A DNA stretch of 64,000 nucleotides from Streptomyces sp. BV286 (GCF_019090165.1 NZ_JAHRIB010000141.1:372001-436000); one strand, 5' to 3'; counted from the stretch's first letter, positions 39,936 through 48,528 are shown. Program-made: numbers and translations. The notes: a model not told the origin generated them from the letters alone.

Positions 39936-42761
39936 TCACCGCGCCGGTGAGCCGCCGCCCGCCGCGTCAACAGTGAGCGGCAACGTGTACCAGACGGTTT
40001 TGCCGCGCGGGTGCGGGCGGGTGCCCCAACGGCCGGCGAGGGCGGTGAGGAGGGCGAGCCCGCGACCGGATTCGTCCGTCGTACCGGCCTGCCGTAGGTG
40101 GGGCGGCGTGGAGCTGTGGTCCGTCACCTCGACCGTGAGCTCGGTCGCGGAGCGGTTCACCCCGAGGGTGAGAGGGCCGTGTGCGTGGACGAGCGCGTTG
40201 GTCAGGAGTTCGGACGTGAGCAGCCGGGCCGTGTCGATCACATCGGCGGGCAGCTTCCAGGAGGTGAGGGTGCTGGTGAGGAAACGACGCCCGGCCGGGA
40301 CCGCGTGCGGACGGGGCTCCAACTCGGTGCGGGCGCAGGCCGGGGGAGGCACGTGGATCAGCAGCAGCGTCACGTCGTCGTCGTGGCCGTCGTCGGCCGG
40401 CAGGAGAGCGGTGAGGAGGTCGTCGGCGGCCGGCTCCAGTACGGCGGGGGAGGACCCGTGGGTGTGCAGGGCGGTGTCGAGGGCGTCGGTCAGCAGGCTG
40501 ATCTGGTCTTCGATGTCGGTGCGCGGGCGCTCGACGAGCCCGTCGGTGTACAGCGCGAGGGTCGCGTCGGCCGGCAGGGTCCGGCTGGTCTGGTGGTGCG
40601 GGAAGCCGCCGACACCCAGCGGAACGCCCACCGGCAGATCCAGCGGGTGAGCCGGCCGGCCCGGCGCGGCGAGCAGAACCGGCGGATGGCCCGCCGAACA
40701 AGCGGTCATCTCCCCGGTGTTGTGATCGATGACCAGGTAGCAACAGGTCACCATCTGGTCGGGAAGGTCGCACACGAAGGCGTCCAGGGCGCTCATGAGC
40801 CGCGCCGGAGGGAGGCCGGCCTGGGCCAGAGCATGGGCGGCGGCGCGCAGTTGCCCCATGACAGCGGCGGCTTCCAGGCCCCGGCCCATGACGTCCCCGA
40901 TGACGATGCCGGTGCGGCCCGAGCCGAGGGAGATGAAGTCGAACCAGTCACCGCCCACCCCGGCGCCCTGTACGGAGGCCAGATAGCGTCGCGCGCTGGG
41001 CAGCTCCTTCACCGCGGGCGGGCTGCCCATGAGGCTGCGTTGCAGGGTGTACGCGATGTGGTGCTGTTGCTCGTAGCGGGCGGCGCGTTCGGCTTCGGCC
41101 CGCTTGCGGTCACTGATGTCGCGGATGGTGAGGGAGACCAGCAGCCCTTCCTCCGTCTCCAGCGGACCGAGGCTCACCTCCACGGGAAACTCGCGTCCGT
41201 GGCTGTCGCAGGCGGCCAGGTCCATCTCCGAGGCCATCGACGGGGCCTGCGGACCGGCCAGGTACGCGCGCAGCAGTGCGGCCTGCCGTCGGCGCACACG
41301 GGCGGGGGCCAGGTCGTGCACGTTCGATCCGACCAGATCCCTGCGCGGGTGGCGGAAAAGGACTTCGGCCTGGGCGTTGGCCATCACCACCGTTCCCCGG
41401 CCGTCGCTGATCAGCGTCGCGTCCGGAGCGCACTCCAGTAGGGCGCGGAAACGCTGCTGGGCCTGTTCGCTGTGCTGCTGGGCGAGGATGCGCTCGGTGG
41501 AGTCGGTGGAGATCCCGCACACCGCGTACGGCGCACCGGAGGTACTGGTCAGCGGGAACAAAGTGGTGAGGAAGTGGTGCGGGCCGTCGTCGAGACGGAG
41601 AGTGTCCTGGCGCTGAAGGCTGCGGCCGGTGGTCTGCACCTCCAACTCGGCCTTGCGCAGCGGCTCCGCGCTCGCCCTGGGAAGTACGTCCTCGATACGT
41701 CGTCCGAGGATGTCCGCGCGCCCGGCGCCGGTCAGCCGCTCGAAACCGGCATTGACGGCCAGGTAGCGGCCGGCGCAGTCCTTGATGAAGATGGCGGCCG
41801 GCGTGTGGTCCATGAACAGTTGCAGCCAGGCGTACTCGCGGATGCGGTCCTGCACGTGATCGTGGGCGATCTCCGCGCGGCGTCCCACGGCCAGGGCGAT
41901 GAAGCCGACCACGGTGAGGACCACGGCGTGGGCGCAGGCCACCAGGGCCGTGCCCATGCGGTTCTCGTACAGACCGGCGTCCTGCCCCATCAGGCGGAGC
42001 CAGCCCAGAACGGGAGGCACGACCAGGGCCGCGGCGGCCATCCATCGGCCCTGGAGTCCGGTCGTACCCGGATTCATCAGCAGCACCGCCAGTCCCCGGC
42101 CCGGCCGCGCCAGGAACGTCGCCACCCCCAGCAGCACGAGAGCGAGCGCGGTGTGCAGCGCCATCCGGGTGTAGTCGGCGATCTGGCCCAACTGCGGCAC
42201 CTGGTAGACGAACCCGTACACCCGCAGCAGTCCGAGGACGAGGACGACCAGCGCGCACACCTGTGACAGCCGGATGCCCCAGGTACGTCCCCGGTCGAGT
42301 GTCAGCTGGGCCAGACCGGCCAGGAGCAGAGCCAGGGCGGTGTTGGGGGACATCCGGCCCGGCGGTTCGCCGGCCGTGTCCGTGCCGGAGGGGAGGAGGA
42401 GCTGGTCGATGCCCGGTCCGGTGTCCAGGAGGTACTCGGCCAGCGTCAACAGACCGATGGCGAGGGCCAGTCCGGCGCCGGAGCGGCTGAGGCGGACCAG
42501 TACCGGAGTGCCGGGGCCACGCAGTGTCAGCAGCAGCGACGCGGACAGTGCCAGCAGCGCGACAGCGGTGTTGGGTTGCATCGACGTCTGCCCCGCGACG
42601 ACGCTCTTCAGCACCTCGATGCCGAAGGCCCATCCGGCCAGACCGCAGCATGCGAGCAGCGCGCAGGAAGCCGCCGCGGCGCGGGCGAACGTCTGGCCGC
42701 TCGCACCGGTCGCCACGCCCGGTCGCGTCACCCTTGCGTCCCGCGCCGGTTGATCGTGCAC
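39936..42761 (-). CDS. Membrane PAS-SpoIIE phosphatase with anti-sigma-like ATPase domain
   Basis: A sensor-regulator of about 941 residues. It has six or more N-terminal membrane helices (about 20-290), two PAS domains (about 300-420 and 430-550, AAIFIKDCAGRYLAVN and DATLISDGRGTVVMAN), a PP2C-like SpoIIE phosphatase domain (about 570-790, GVGGDWFDFISL, VIGDVMGRGLEAAAVMGQLR, ALYTDGLVERP), and a C-terminal HATPase_c domain (about 810-930, LLTSELLTNALVHA, GRGLALL) like RsbW-type anti-sigma kinases. It should couple signal sensing to partner switching of anti-sigma-factor antagonists. The start is uncertain: GTG 42761 or GTG 42731, both with poor ribosome binding sites. Confidence 0.88.
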   Translation of the reverse strand: MHDQPARDARVTRPGVATGASGQTFARAAAASCALLACCGLAGWAFGIEVLKSVVAGQTSMQPNTAVALLALSASLLLTLRGPGTPVLVRLSRSGAGLALAIGLLTLAEYLLDTGPGIDQLLLPSGTDTAGEPPGRMSPNTALALLLAGLAQLTLDRGRTWGIRLSQVCALVVLVLGLLRVYGFVYQVPQLGQIADYTRMALHTALALVLLGVATFLARPGRGLAVLLMNPGTTGLQGRWMAAAALVVPPVLGWLRLMGQDAGLYENRMGTALVACAHAVVLTVVGFIALAVGRRAEIAHDHVQDRIREYAWLQLFMDHTPAAIFIKDCAGRYLAVNAGFERLTGAGRADILGRRIEDVLPRASAEPLRKAELEVQTTGRSLQRQDTLRLDDGPHHFLTTLFPLTSTSGAPYAVCGISTDSTERILAQQHSEQAQQRFRALLECAPDATLISDGRGTVVMANAQAEVLFRHPRRDLVGSNVHDLAPARVRRRQAALLRAYLAGPQAPSMASEMDLAACDSHGREFPVEVSLGPLETEEGLLVSLTIRDISDRKRAEAERAARYEQQHHIAYTLQRSLMGSPPAVKELPSARRYLASVQGAGVGGDWFDFISLGSGRTGIVIGDVMGRGLEAAAVMGQLRAAAHALAQAGLPPARLMSALDAFVCDLPDQMVTCCYLVIDHNTGEMTACSAGHPPVLLAAPGRPAHPLDLPVGVPLGVGGFPHHQTSRTLPADATLALYTDGLVERPRTDIEDQISLLTDALDTALHTHGSSPAVLEPAADDLLTALLPADDGHDDDVTLLLIHVPPPACARTELEPRPHAVPAGRRFLTSTLTSWKLPADVIDTARLLTSELLTNALVHAHGPLTLGVNRSATELTVEVTDHSSTPPHLRQAGTTDESGRGLALLTALAGRWGTRPHPRGKTVWYTLPLTVDAAGGGSPAR

Positions 42762-43060
42762 ACCCAACTGCCACGGGGGCTCCCCGCCCCGATGGCCCGT
42801 CGCCTCAAGCACTGCCCACCACACCTGCCGATCAACGCTTCCGCACGCCGGTCTCGGCTTCACTGCTCCGGCGCGTGGCCGTGCTCCTGCCCGGGCGGGA
42901 TTCCTCGCCCCTGGTGTGCACAACTGACCAACGTAGGCCCTGTCACGGAGGGTGGCCGCAGGCTCCCGCGAACTGATCACACAAGGCGGCGAAGTTGCCA
43001 AAAGGGGATCGGAGGCGAAGGGCGGGCGAGGCACAGCGATCACATCGGTTCGACGGACAC
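42762..43060. other. Intergenic region with no recognised gene
   Basis: Upstream of the SpoIIE-type gene and downstream of the nuclease-fold gene on the same strand. The in-frame extension of the phosphatase across it is Arg/Pro-rich without family features. It probably contains the phosphatase promoter. Confidence 0.45.
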
Positions 43061-43849
43061 TCAGGGCATGAGCCCGAGTGGGGCCGGGTTCTGCTCGCCC
43101 GAGTGGGCTGCGTGCCGAGGAGCCAGGTGCAGGCCGCCGTCGGTGGTCGTCGTGTCGAAGGCCCAGCGTGCGCCCTCGGCAACCAGCAGCAGAGTGACGG
43201 GGCCCTGGGCTCTCATGTCCTTGAGCGCCGTGTACTTGCGCCGGTGGTTCGGCTTCACCGGTTCACGCTCGTCCAGGCTCAGGCGAAGCAGCGAGGCCAA
43301 CAGGCCCAACAGGCTGTCCGGCCCATGGATCCTGGCCTTGGCCTCCATCGCGATCACCGGAGCGCCATCGGTCTCGACCACGGCGTCGAACTCCCCCTTC
43401 TCGAAGCAGATGTCCGTCCCGGCAATGTGGTGGACCGAGATCAGCTCGGCCGCGGCGGCGAGCTGGATCAGATACTCCAGGTTGAGCGCGACGCCGGGGC
43501 CGCTGCGGCTGAAGAGGGCGTACCGGCCACCGGAGGCCTTCCGTCGAAAGCCCTGCGGCACGACGAACCCGGCGGAGTCCGTGTGCAGCACCCGGGCGTC
43601 CAGCGCTGCCAGAAACCCGGCTGCCTCGTCCGGCCCCAGCCCTCGCCGGAACTCCCCCAGGTCCGGCGAAAGGACGTCCGCCCGCACCGCGGCGAACCCG
43701 ATCGCCCAGGCCCGCAGCAGCGCGTCCAGCCGCGCGACCGCTCCTGGGCAGCGGGCTTCAGCCGCCCGGGTCAGGTCATCGGACTGCCTGAGCATCCCTT
43801 CCCACCAGGCGTCGCCCAGTGCGTCCCGGACCGACTCGGCATCCCCCAT
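43061..43849 (-). CDS. Hypothetical protein with PD-(D/E)xK nuclease-like core
   Basis: A 262-residue protein of no recognised family. Its middle has the shape of a PD-(D/E)xK nuclease core: Glu124 (helix LEYLIQL), Asp155 in EFDAVV, then a short hairpin and Glu169-x-Lys171 in AMEAKAR. The D-(n)-E-x-K spacing of 13 residues between Asp and Glu is normal for restriction-like nucleases. The N-terminus is helical with many acids. No methyltransferase or helicase is adjacent, so it could be an orphan defence or repair nuclease, or a binding protein that keeps the fold. The function is inferred from motif only. Confidence 0.6.
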   Translation of the reverse strand: MGDAESVRDALGDAWWEGMLRQSDDLTRAAEARCPGAVARLDALLRAWAIGFAAVRADVLSPDLGEFRRGLGPDEAAGFLAALDARVLHTDSAGFVVPQGFRRKASGGRYALFSRSGPGVALNLEYLIQLAAAAELISVHHIAGTDICFEKGEFDAVVETDGAPVIAMEAKARIHGPDSLLGLLASLLRLSLDEREPVKPNHRRKYTALKDMRAQGPVTLLLVAEGARWAFDTTTTDGGLHLAPRHAAHSGEQNPAPLGLMP

Positions 43850-44067
43850 GGCTCTCCTCCTTGAGTCCTCGGCGGCATCGCCGTGCCCGCGTAGCGAGAA
43901 GAGTACGGTCGGCGCTCGAAGTCGTGGCAGGAGTCGTCGGCGAAGGGGAGACCCACGGCCCCGAGGGACGGGCGACAGGCCGGGTCAAGGCTTCGGCTGT
44001 GCGTGCCGGGCGCGATGCCGCGACACCGCTTCGGTGTTTCCACAGCGCGCTGAGCAGCAGCGCCGGC

Positions 44068-44265
44068 CGGAGTCTCGGGACGGAACACTCGCGCCGGCTG
44101 ATCCCGCCAGTGCCGAAAGCCCTCCACCTGGATGTCCTCGACCTCCGGCCGACGGATCCCGTGCGCTTCGAGCAGGGTGTGAACGCTCGCCGTGCCCATC
44201 TCCGGCAGATTGATCAGATCGGCGGACAGCACCGCTCCCAGGCGGCCGTAGTGGTTCTGCTGCAC
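44068..44265 (-). pseudogene. 5' remnant of a CGNR zinc-finger-type regulator
   Basis: GTG 44265 with an excellent GGAGG box opens a frame that begins MQQNHYGRLGAVLSADLINL and runs to FRPETP, which I recognise as the N-terminal half of actinobacterial CGNR zinc-finger proteins. After about residue 66 the frame loses family character, and the C-terminal zinc-finger half (CGNR-type cysteines) is absent before the next gene. Another frame continues briefly with a leucine-rich stretch, consistent with deletion or frameshift. The family identification is from memory and moderate. Confidence 0.42.
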
Positions 44266-44368
44266 GTCACCTCCTGCCGGCTCACGAAACCGCGCGCTTC
44301 GCGGACCGCCGTTTCCCGCTCCGGCCGCACGGGACGCCACCCGGGCCATCCGCGAAACGGAAAGATCG

Positions 44369-44403
44369 CCTTGACTCTCCTTTCGGCCTTGACTCTCCCT
44401 TCG
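44369..44403 (+). repeat. Tandem copy of the MerR promoter -35 region
   Basis: A 17-bp segment CCTTGACTCTCC(T/C)TTCG occurs at 44369-44385 and 44387-44403, an 18-bp period, one mismatch. Each copy includes a TTGACT hexamer. Only the second copy has the matching downstream half of the dyad. Confidence 0.8.
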
Positions 44404-44419
44404 TGGGAGACCCGAGGAT
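44389..44419 (+). promoter_or_regulatory. MerR-type promoter with 19-bp spacer and operator dyad
   Basis: -35 TTGACT (44389-44394), a 19-bp spacer and -10 GAGGAT (44414-44419). The spacer holds a perfect dyad, TCTCCC (44394-44399) and GGGAGA (44405-44410), with loop TTCGT. A long spacer with a central dyad is the hallmark of MerR-controlled promoters. Transcription should begin near 44427, at the start codon. Confidence 0.7.
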
Positions 44420-44426
44420 GGAACCC

Positions 44427-45998
44427 ATGCACGTCGGTGACGAAACGTTCTGGAGTATCGGAGACGTCGCCCGGAAGACCGGGCTGACGGTGAAACTGAT
44501 CCGGCACTGGTCCGACACCGGGGTCATCCACCCGGCCTGCCGGACTCCTGCCGGCTACCGGATGTACGGCACGGAAGCCCTGGCCCGTCTGCAGTTGGCC
44601 CAGACACTGCGAGGGCTCGGTCTGGGCCTGGCGGCCATCCGGGACGTACTGGAACGCGAGGACACCTTGTCGGAGGTGGCCGCTGCGCACATCGACGCGC
44701 TGGAGGCGCAGATCCGCGCGCTGCGGTCGCAGCAGGCGGTGCTGCGCTCCGTCACCCGCCGCGACACCACTGCCGAGGGACTCACCGTCATGACCGAGCT
44801 GGCGCGCATGTCCGCCGCCGAACGCCGCACCATCATCCACGACTTCGTGACCGAAACCCTGGGGGAACTGGACGTCCCCACCTATCGACGAGGCCTGTTG
44901 GCAGCCACCCCCGACCTGCCTGCGGACCCCACCGACGAGCAGGTCGACGCCTGGCTCGAACTGGGCGAACTCGTCCGCAGCCCAGGTCTGCGCGAGGGCC
45001 TGCGTCGCATGGCCCACTACGCGGCCGAACACCATCCGGGCGAGCACGGGGACGGCGCGGCACGGGCGGCGGAACAGGTGACGGACGACTGGCTGCGCAG
45101 GGTGGGGACGGCGATGCGGCAGGGCATCGCCCCGGACTCACCGGCAGCCGACCCCGTCGTCACCGCCGTCGTCGCGACCTGGCTCCCCACCCAGGCCACC
45201 CAGGGCGCGACCCTTGTCGACGACGCACAGGCCAGGGCCCTGCTCCTGCGACAGCTTGAAGTCGCCTCCGACACGCGCATGGAGCGGTACTGGCAGCTGC
45301 TGTGCATCATCAACGGCTGGCCCGTACGGCCGAGTATGGCCCCCGCCGGCCGATGGCTGACGACGGCTCTGCGGGCCAATCCCGAGCCGGGTGCGCGCGC
45401 CGCTCAACTCGACGCGGTGTACGACGCCGACGACGACGCGTGGGAACCGCTCGGCGTGCTCCACGCCTGCGAAGAAGCTCTGGACGCAGTCGAGATGCTC
45501 GTCTCAGCGGTGCGGCGGGACCAGTTCGACCGGCCGACTCCCTGCGCCGACTGGGACGTACGCACCCTGCTCAACCACATTGTCTGGGAGAACCTGCTCT
45601 GGGCAGGCCTGGCCGACGGCAGGCCTCGCTCCGACTTCACCGCGGACCACCTCGGTGACGACCACCTCGCGGCATTCCGTACCGCATCCCGAGCCGCCCG
45701 GTCGGCGTTCTCGCGACCGGGCATGCTGGAACAGCGCTACGGACCCGCTCCGGGGCGTCGGCTCGTGGAGCAGCTGGTGATCGAGATGCTGGTCCACGGC
45801 TGGGACCTCGCCCGGGCCGTCGGGCATCCGTCCGGCATTCCGCAGCACCTCGCCGAGGTGGCGCTGCCCGTGGTGCGGGAGGCCTACGGTGATCTGCCCC
45901 GCACGGCCGCCGGTTCCTTCGCCCCGGCGCAGCCGGTACCCGACAGCGCCGGTGCGCTCGATCGTCTTGCCGCCTACCTGGGGCGAACCGTCCGCTGA
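44427..45998 (+). CDS. MerR regulator fused to a mycothiol-dependent maleylpyruvate isomerase-like domain
   Basis: A protein of 523 residues. A MerR winged helix (about 8-75, WSIGDVARKTGLTVKLIRHWSDTGVI) and coiled-coil (about 80-110) are followed by a helical middle region (about 120-330) and a C-terminal DinB/MDMPI domain (about 345-523) with metal ligands His384 (LLNHIVWEN), Glu453 and His457 (VIEMLVHGWDLA). The catalytic-type triad is intact, so the C-terminus may be an enzyme or a thiol/metal sensor. ATG 44427 coincides with the predicted transcription start, suggesting a leaderless mRNA; ATG 44418 is the alternative. The MerR promoter upstream implies autoregulation. Confidence 0.85.
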   Translation: MHVGDETFWSIGDVARKTGLTVKLIRHWSDTGVIHPACRTPAGYRMYGTEALARLQLAQTLRGLGLGLAAIRDVLEREDTLSEVAAAHIDALEAQIRALRSQQAVLRSVTRRDTTAEGLTVMTELARMSAAERRTIIHDFVTETLGELDVPTYRRGLLAATPDLPADPTDEQVDAWLELGELVRSPGLREGLRRMAHYAAEHHPGEHGDGAARAAEQVTDDWLRRVGTAMRQGIAPDSPAADPVVTAVVATWLPTQATQGATLVDDAQARALLLRQLEVASDTRMERYWQLLCIINGWPVRPSMAPAGRWLTTALRANPEPGARAAQLDAVYDADDDAWEPLGVLHACEEALDAVEMLVSAVRRDQFDRPTPCADWDVRTLLNHIVWENLLWAGLADGRPRSDFTADHLGDDHLAAFRTASRAARSAFSRPGMLEQRYGPAPGRRLVEQLVIEMLVHGWDLARAVGHPSGIPQHLAEVALPVVREAYGDLPRTAAGSFAPAQPVPDSAGALDRLAAYLGRTVR

Positions 45999-46064
45999 CG
46001 AACACGCCTGGGACGTGTCAGGGCCGCCATGCTCCTGCGGGCCGGACAGCAGGACTCCTGAAGT

Positions 46065-46340
46065 TCACGCCGACAAGGCCTGACCGCTGTCGTCGGCGTC
46101 CTCCGCGCAGGCCGCGGCCAGGTCGTCCAGGGACAGGTCCAGCGCGTGGGCCAGGGCCGCCACGGTGAAGAAGGCCGGAGTCGGGGCCCGGCCGGTCTCG
46201 ATCTTGCGGAGGGTTTCGGCGGACACCCCGGCAGCCGCTGCCACGTCCACCATGCTGCGGTCACCGCGGACTTCGCGGAGCAGGGCCCCGAATCGTTCAC
46301 CACGTCGCCGCTCTTGCGGGCTCAACGGAACTCTCACCAT
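46065..46340 (-). CDS. XRE-family helix-turn-helix regulator
   Basis: A small regulator of 91 residues. The helix-turn-helix spans about residues 15-70 (FGALLREVRGDRSMVDVAAAAGVSAETLRKIETGRAPTP), followed by a short acidic tail. ATG 46340 gives a standard start; no strong ribosome binding site. It is divergent from a methionine aminopeptidase gene with only 62 bp between starts, and an AT-rich palindrome lies in that gap. It most likely represses both genes. Confidence 0.85.
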   Translation of the reverse strand: MVRVPLSPQERRRGERFGALLREVRGDRSMVDVAAAAGVSAETLRKIETGRAPTPAFFTVAALAHALDLSLDDLAAACAEDADDSGQALSA

Positions 46341-46347
46341 GACCGTG

Positions 46348-46369
46348 ATACTAATACCGGTATAAGTAT
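46348..46369. promoter_or_regulatory. 22-bp AT-rich near-perfect palindrome, XRE operator candidate
   Basis: The left half ATACTAATACC and the right half GGTATAAGTAT are complementary except for one symmetric A/A position. It is centred on CCGG and is strikingly AT-rich for this genome. It starts 8 bp from the XRE start and 34 bp from the aminopeptidase start. Confidence 0.75.
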
Positions 46370-46402
46370 TGGACGCCATCGCATCGCAGGGAGTCACGAC
46401 AC

Positions 46403-47170
46403 ATGGTGGAGATCAAGACCGACACGGCACTGGAGGCGATGCGTGAAGCGGGACGCGTCGTGGCCGAGGCCCTTGCGGCCGCACGCCGGTCGGCGGCCGT
46501 GGGGGTCCGCCTGCGTGAGCTGGACGAAGCCGCCCGCACCGTCCTGACGAAGGCCGGGGCGAGCTCTCCGTTCCTGGGCTACCAGCCCTCCTTCGCCCCC
46601 ACCCCCTTCCCCGCCGTGATCTGCGCCTCCGTGAACGACGCCGTCTCGCACGGCATCCCCGGCGACTACCGTCTGCGCGACGGCGACCTGGTCAGCATCG
46701 ACTGCGGGGCCGAACTCGACGGCTGGACCGGCGACGCCGCGATCAGCTTCACCGTCGGCACTCCCCGTCCCGCCGACCTGGAACTCATCGCAGCCACTCA
46801 GGAGGCTTTGGACGCCGGAATCGCCGCCGCCACCGTCGGCCACCGCATCGGAGACATCTCCCATGCCATCAGCACGGTCGCCCGCAAGGCCCGCTGCGGC
46901 ATGCCGTCCGACTTCGGTGGTCACGGCATCGGCCGTCAGATGCACGAAGACCCCCACGTCCCCAACCACGGACGACCCGGCCGCGGTTACCCCCTGCGCC
47001 ACGGGCTCGCCCTCGCCATCGAGCCCATGCTCATGGCAGGAGGGCGCAACGACTACGGCACCGACCACGACGGATGGACCCTGCGCACGATCGACGGCAG
47101 CCGCGCCGCCCACATCGAACACACCATCGCCATCACCCGGGACGGCCCCCGCATCCTCACCCTGCCCTGA
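46403..47170 (+). CDS. map: Type I methionine aminopeptidase
   Basis: Removes N-terminal methionine from new proteins. At 255 residues it is the normal MetAP-I length, with all five metal ligands: Asp100, Asp111 (DCGAELDGWTGD), His174 (GGHGIG), Glu207 (AIEPM) and Glu239 (HIEHT). His-181 region MHEDPHVPNHG is also conserved. ATG 46403 is the first codon of the family sequence. A dedicated, divergent XRE regulator is unusual for this housekeeping activity, so this is probably an extra, conditionally expressed MetAP. It could protect against a MetAP inhibitor or serve a special growth state; that is inference. Confidence 0.93.
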   Translation: MVEIKTDTALEAMREAGRVVAEALAAARRSAAVGVRLRELDEAARTVLTKAGASSPFLGYQPSFAPTPFPAVICASVNDAVSHGIPGDYRLRDGDLVSIDCGAELDGWTGDAAISFTVGTPRPADLELIAATQEALDAGIAAATVGHRIGDISHAISTVARKARCGMPSDFGGHGIGRQMHEDPHVPNHGRPGRGYPLRHGLALAIEPMLMAGGRNDYGTDHDGWTLRTIDGSRAAHIEHTIAITRDGPRILTLP

Positions 47171-47207
47171 CCTGCGACCCGTGCGCCCTCCGGCGGTCGC
47201 GGCCGTG

Positions 47208-48227
47208 TCAGCCTCCGCCGTCGAGGTCGTCGCGCCGGCGGAGCACCCGCAGCTCGGAACCGGCGAACTGCATCTCGTAGAGCTTCCCTCGCGCGTTGTC
47301 GAAGGGGCGGTGGAGGATCATCATCAGCCGGCCGTCGAACGTGTGGAACAGCATGCCGTGACCGCTGTCGTCGCGGACCAGCGGACGGTGCTGCTGCCAC
47401 GGCCCGGCGATGTCGCCCGACTGTGAGACGGCCCAGGTCTGCACGTAGCCGCCGCTGACGGTGCCGTCCTCGCCGGCCACGTTCTTCTCGTACGTCGACC
47501 ACAGCATGAGCAGGGAACCGTCAGGGGTGCGGTACAGCTGTGGGCCGTCGGTGACGTAGGGCGCCAGCTGATGCGGTACGCCGGCGGGGATCTGCTCGCC
47601 GAGCCAGAAGGCGTCCGAGCCCTTGAACAGGAAGAGCGGATCTCCGATCGTCCGGGACAGGTCGGGCGCCAGCCGGATCGCCTCGACGGTTCCGTCGACG
47701 GTCTGCAGCCACTCGTGCGCGTACACCATCCACGGCTGTCCGGAGGGGTCGACGTAGAGCGTGCCGTCGAGGGTCATGAGGTTCTCGGGCGGGGTGGGAC
47801 GTGCCGGGTCGACGACGGAGAAGGGGCCCAGCAGGGAGTCGGAGACGGCCGTGATCGTGCCCCGCATGTGGTTCGGGAGCTGGAAGGGTGTGCCCCATGG
47901 GCCGGGTGGTGGCACCGCGAGGGGCCTGTTCTCGTTGTGCAGCGTGGTGAACAGGTAGTACCTGCCGCCCCACTCGTGGACCTCCGGTGCCCAGCCGCCC
48001 TCGGTCGCCCACAGCGACTCCTGTTCCGAGGTCAGGAAGACCACGACCGGGCGTCTCCAGTCCCGGAGGTTCTGGCTGCGGTAGACCATCGTGCCGACGC
48101 CGTCCACGCCCGAAACAGCCGGGTCGTTCGACGTGTAGAGGTGGAAGGTCCGGCTCTTGTCGTCGGCCACGATGAACGGATCGTGCAACGGCATGTCGGG
48201 CAGCCGCATCAGGTCGGTCTCAGTCAC
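47208..48227 (-). CDS. Glycoside hydrolase family 43-like protein
   Basis: A 339-residue protein with the five-bladed-propeller features of GH43/GH117 enzymes: an early acidic MPLHDPFIVADDKSRTFHLYTS (candidate base Asp), ATEGGWAPEVHEWGGRYYLFTTLHNENRP, and GTLYVDPSGQPWMVYAHEWLQ. It should cleave arabinan, xylan or related glycans. No signal peptide is visible, so it may act inside the cell. GTG 48227 is a tentative start; ATG 48209 is the alternative. It is divergent from a pectate-lyase-like gene, suggesting joint plant-polysaccharide use. Confidence 0.82.
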   Translation of the reverse strand: MTETDLMRLPDMPLHDPFIVADDKSRTFHLYTSNDPAVSGVDGVGTMVYRSQNLRDWRRPVVVFLTSEQESLWATEGGWAPEVHEWGGRYYLFTTLHNENRPLAVPPPGPWGTPFQLPNHMRGTITAVSDSLLGPFSVVDPARPTPPENLMTLDGTLYVDPSGQPWMVYAHEWLQTVDGTVEAIRLAPDLSRTIGDPLFLFKGSDAFWLGEQIPAGVPHQLAPYVTDGPQLYRTPDGSLLMLWSTYEKNVAGEDGTVSGGYVQTWAVSQSGDIAGPWQQHRPLVRDDSGHGMLFHTFDGRLMMILHRPFDNARGKLYEMQFAGSELRVLRRRDDLDGGG

Positions 48228-48443
48228 GGCGAAAGAATACGTCGGTGCGGTGAAGCGATGATCGACATGTCGGGCCGCTCGGCGGCGGGGTCGTCGCACC
48301 GGGCGGTCATACTGGGCGGCCGTATCGAGTCACCCGATCCGGCGGCGGTGCATGGCGGCAGGGGTGCCTCACGCCTCAGGTACGGGCGTCGCGCGCACGA
48401 GTCACTGGTTCGGCGATGTGAACGAGGATCACGTACGCGTCTA

Positions 48444-48473
48444 TTGACGTGCTCAGAGCAAGCCTTTTACGGT
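48444..48473 (+). promoter_or_regulatory. Promoter of the pectate-lyase-like gene
   Basis: TTGACG (48444-48449), 18-bp spacer, TACGGT (48468-48473). Good match to a housekeeping-type promoter. The LacI-type palindrome starts seven bases after the -10, where it would block initiation. Confidence 0.55.
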
Positions 48474-48479
48474 CGCTTC

Positions 48480-48493
48480 GGAAAGCGCTTTCC
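48480..48493. promoter_or_regulatory. LacI-type operator palindrome
   Basis: GGAAAGCGCTTTCC is a perfect 14-bp palindrome with the central CG typical of LacI-family operators in Streptomyces sugar-hydrolase genes. It lies at the predicted transcription start of the pectate-lyase-like gene, 36 bp before the ATG. Confidence 0.75.
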
Positions 48494-48528
48494 CCTCGTC
48501 CGTGTGCCGCCGCATCCTGGAGACGATC

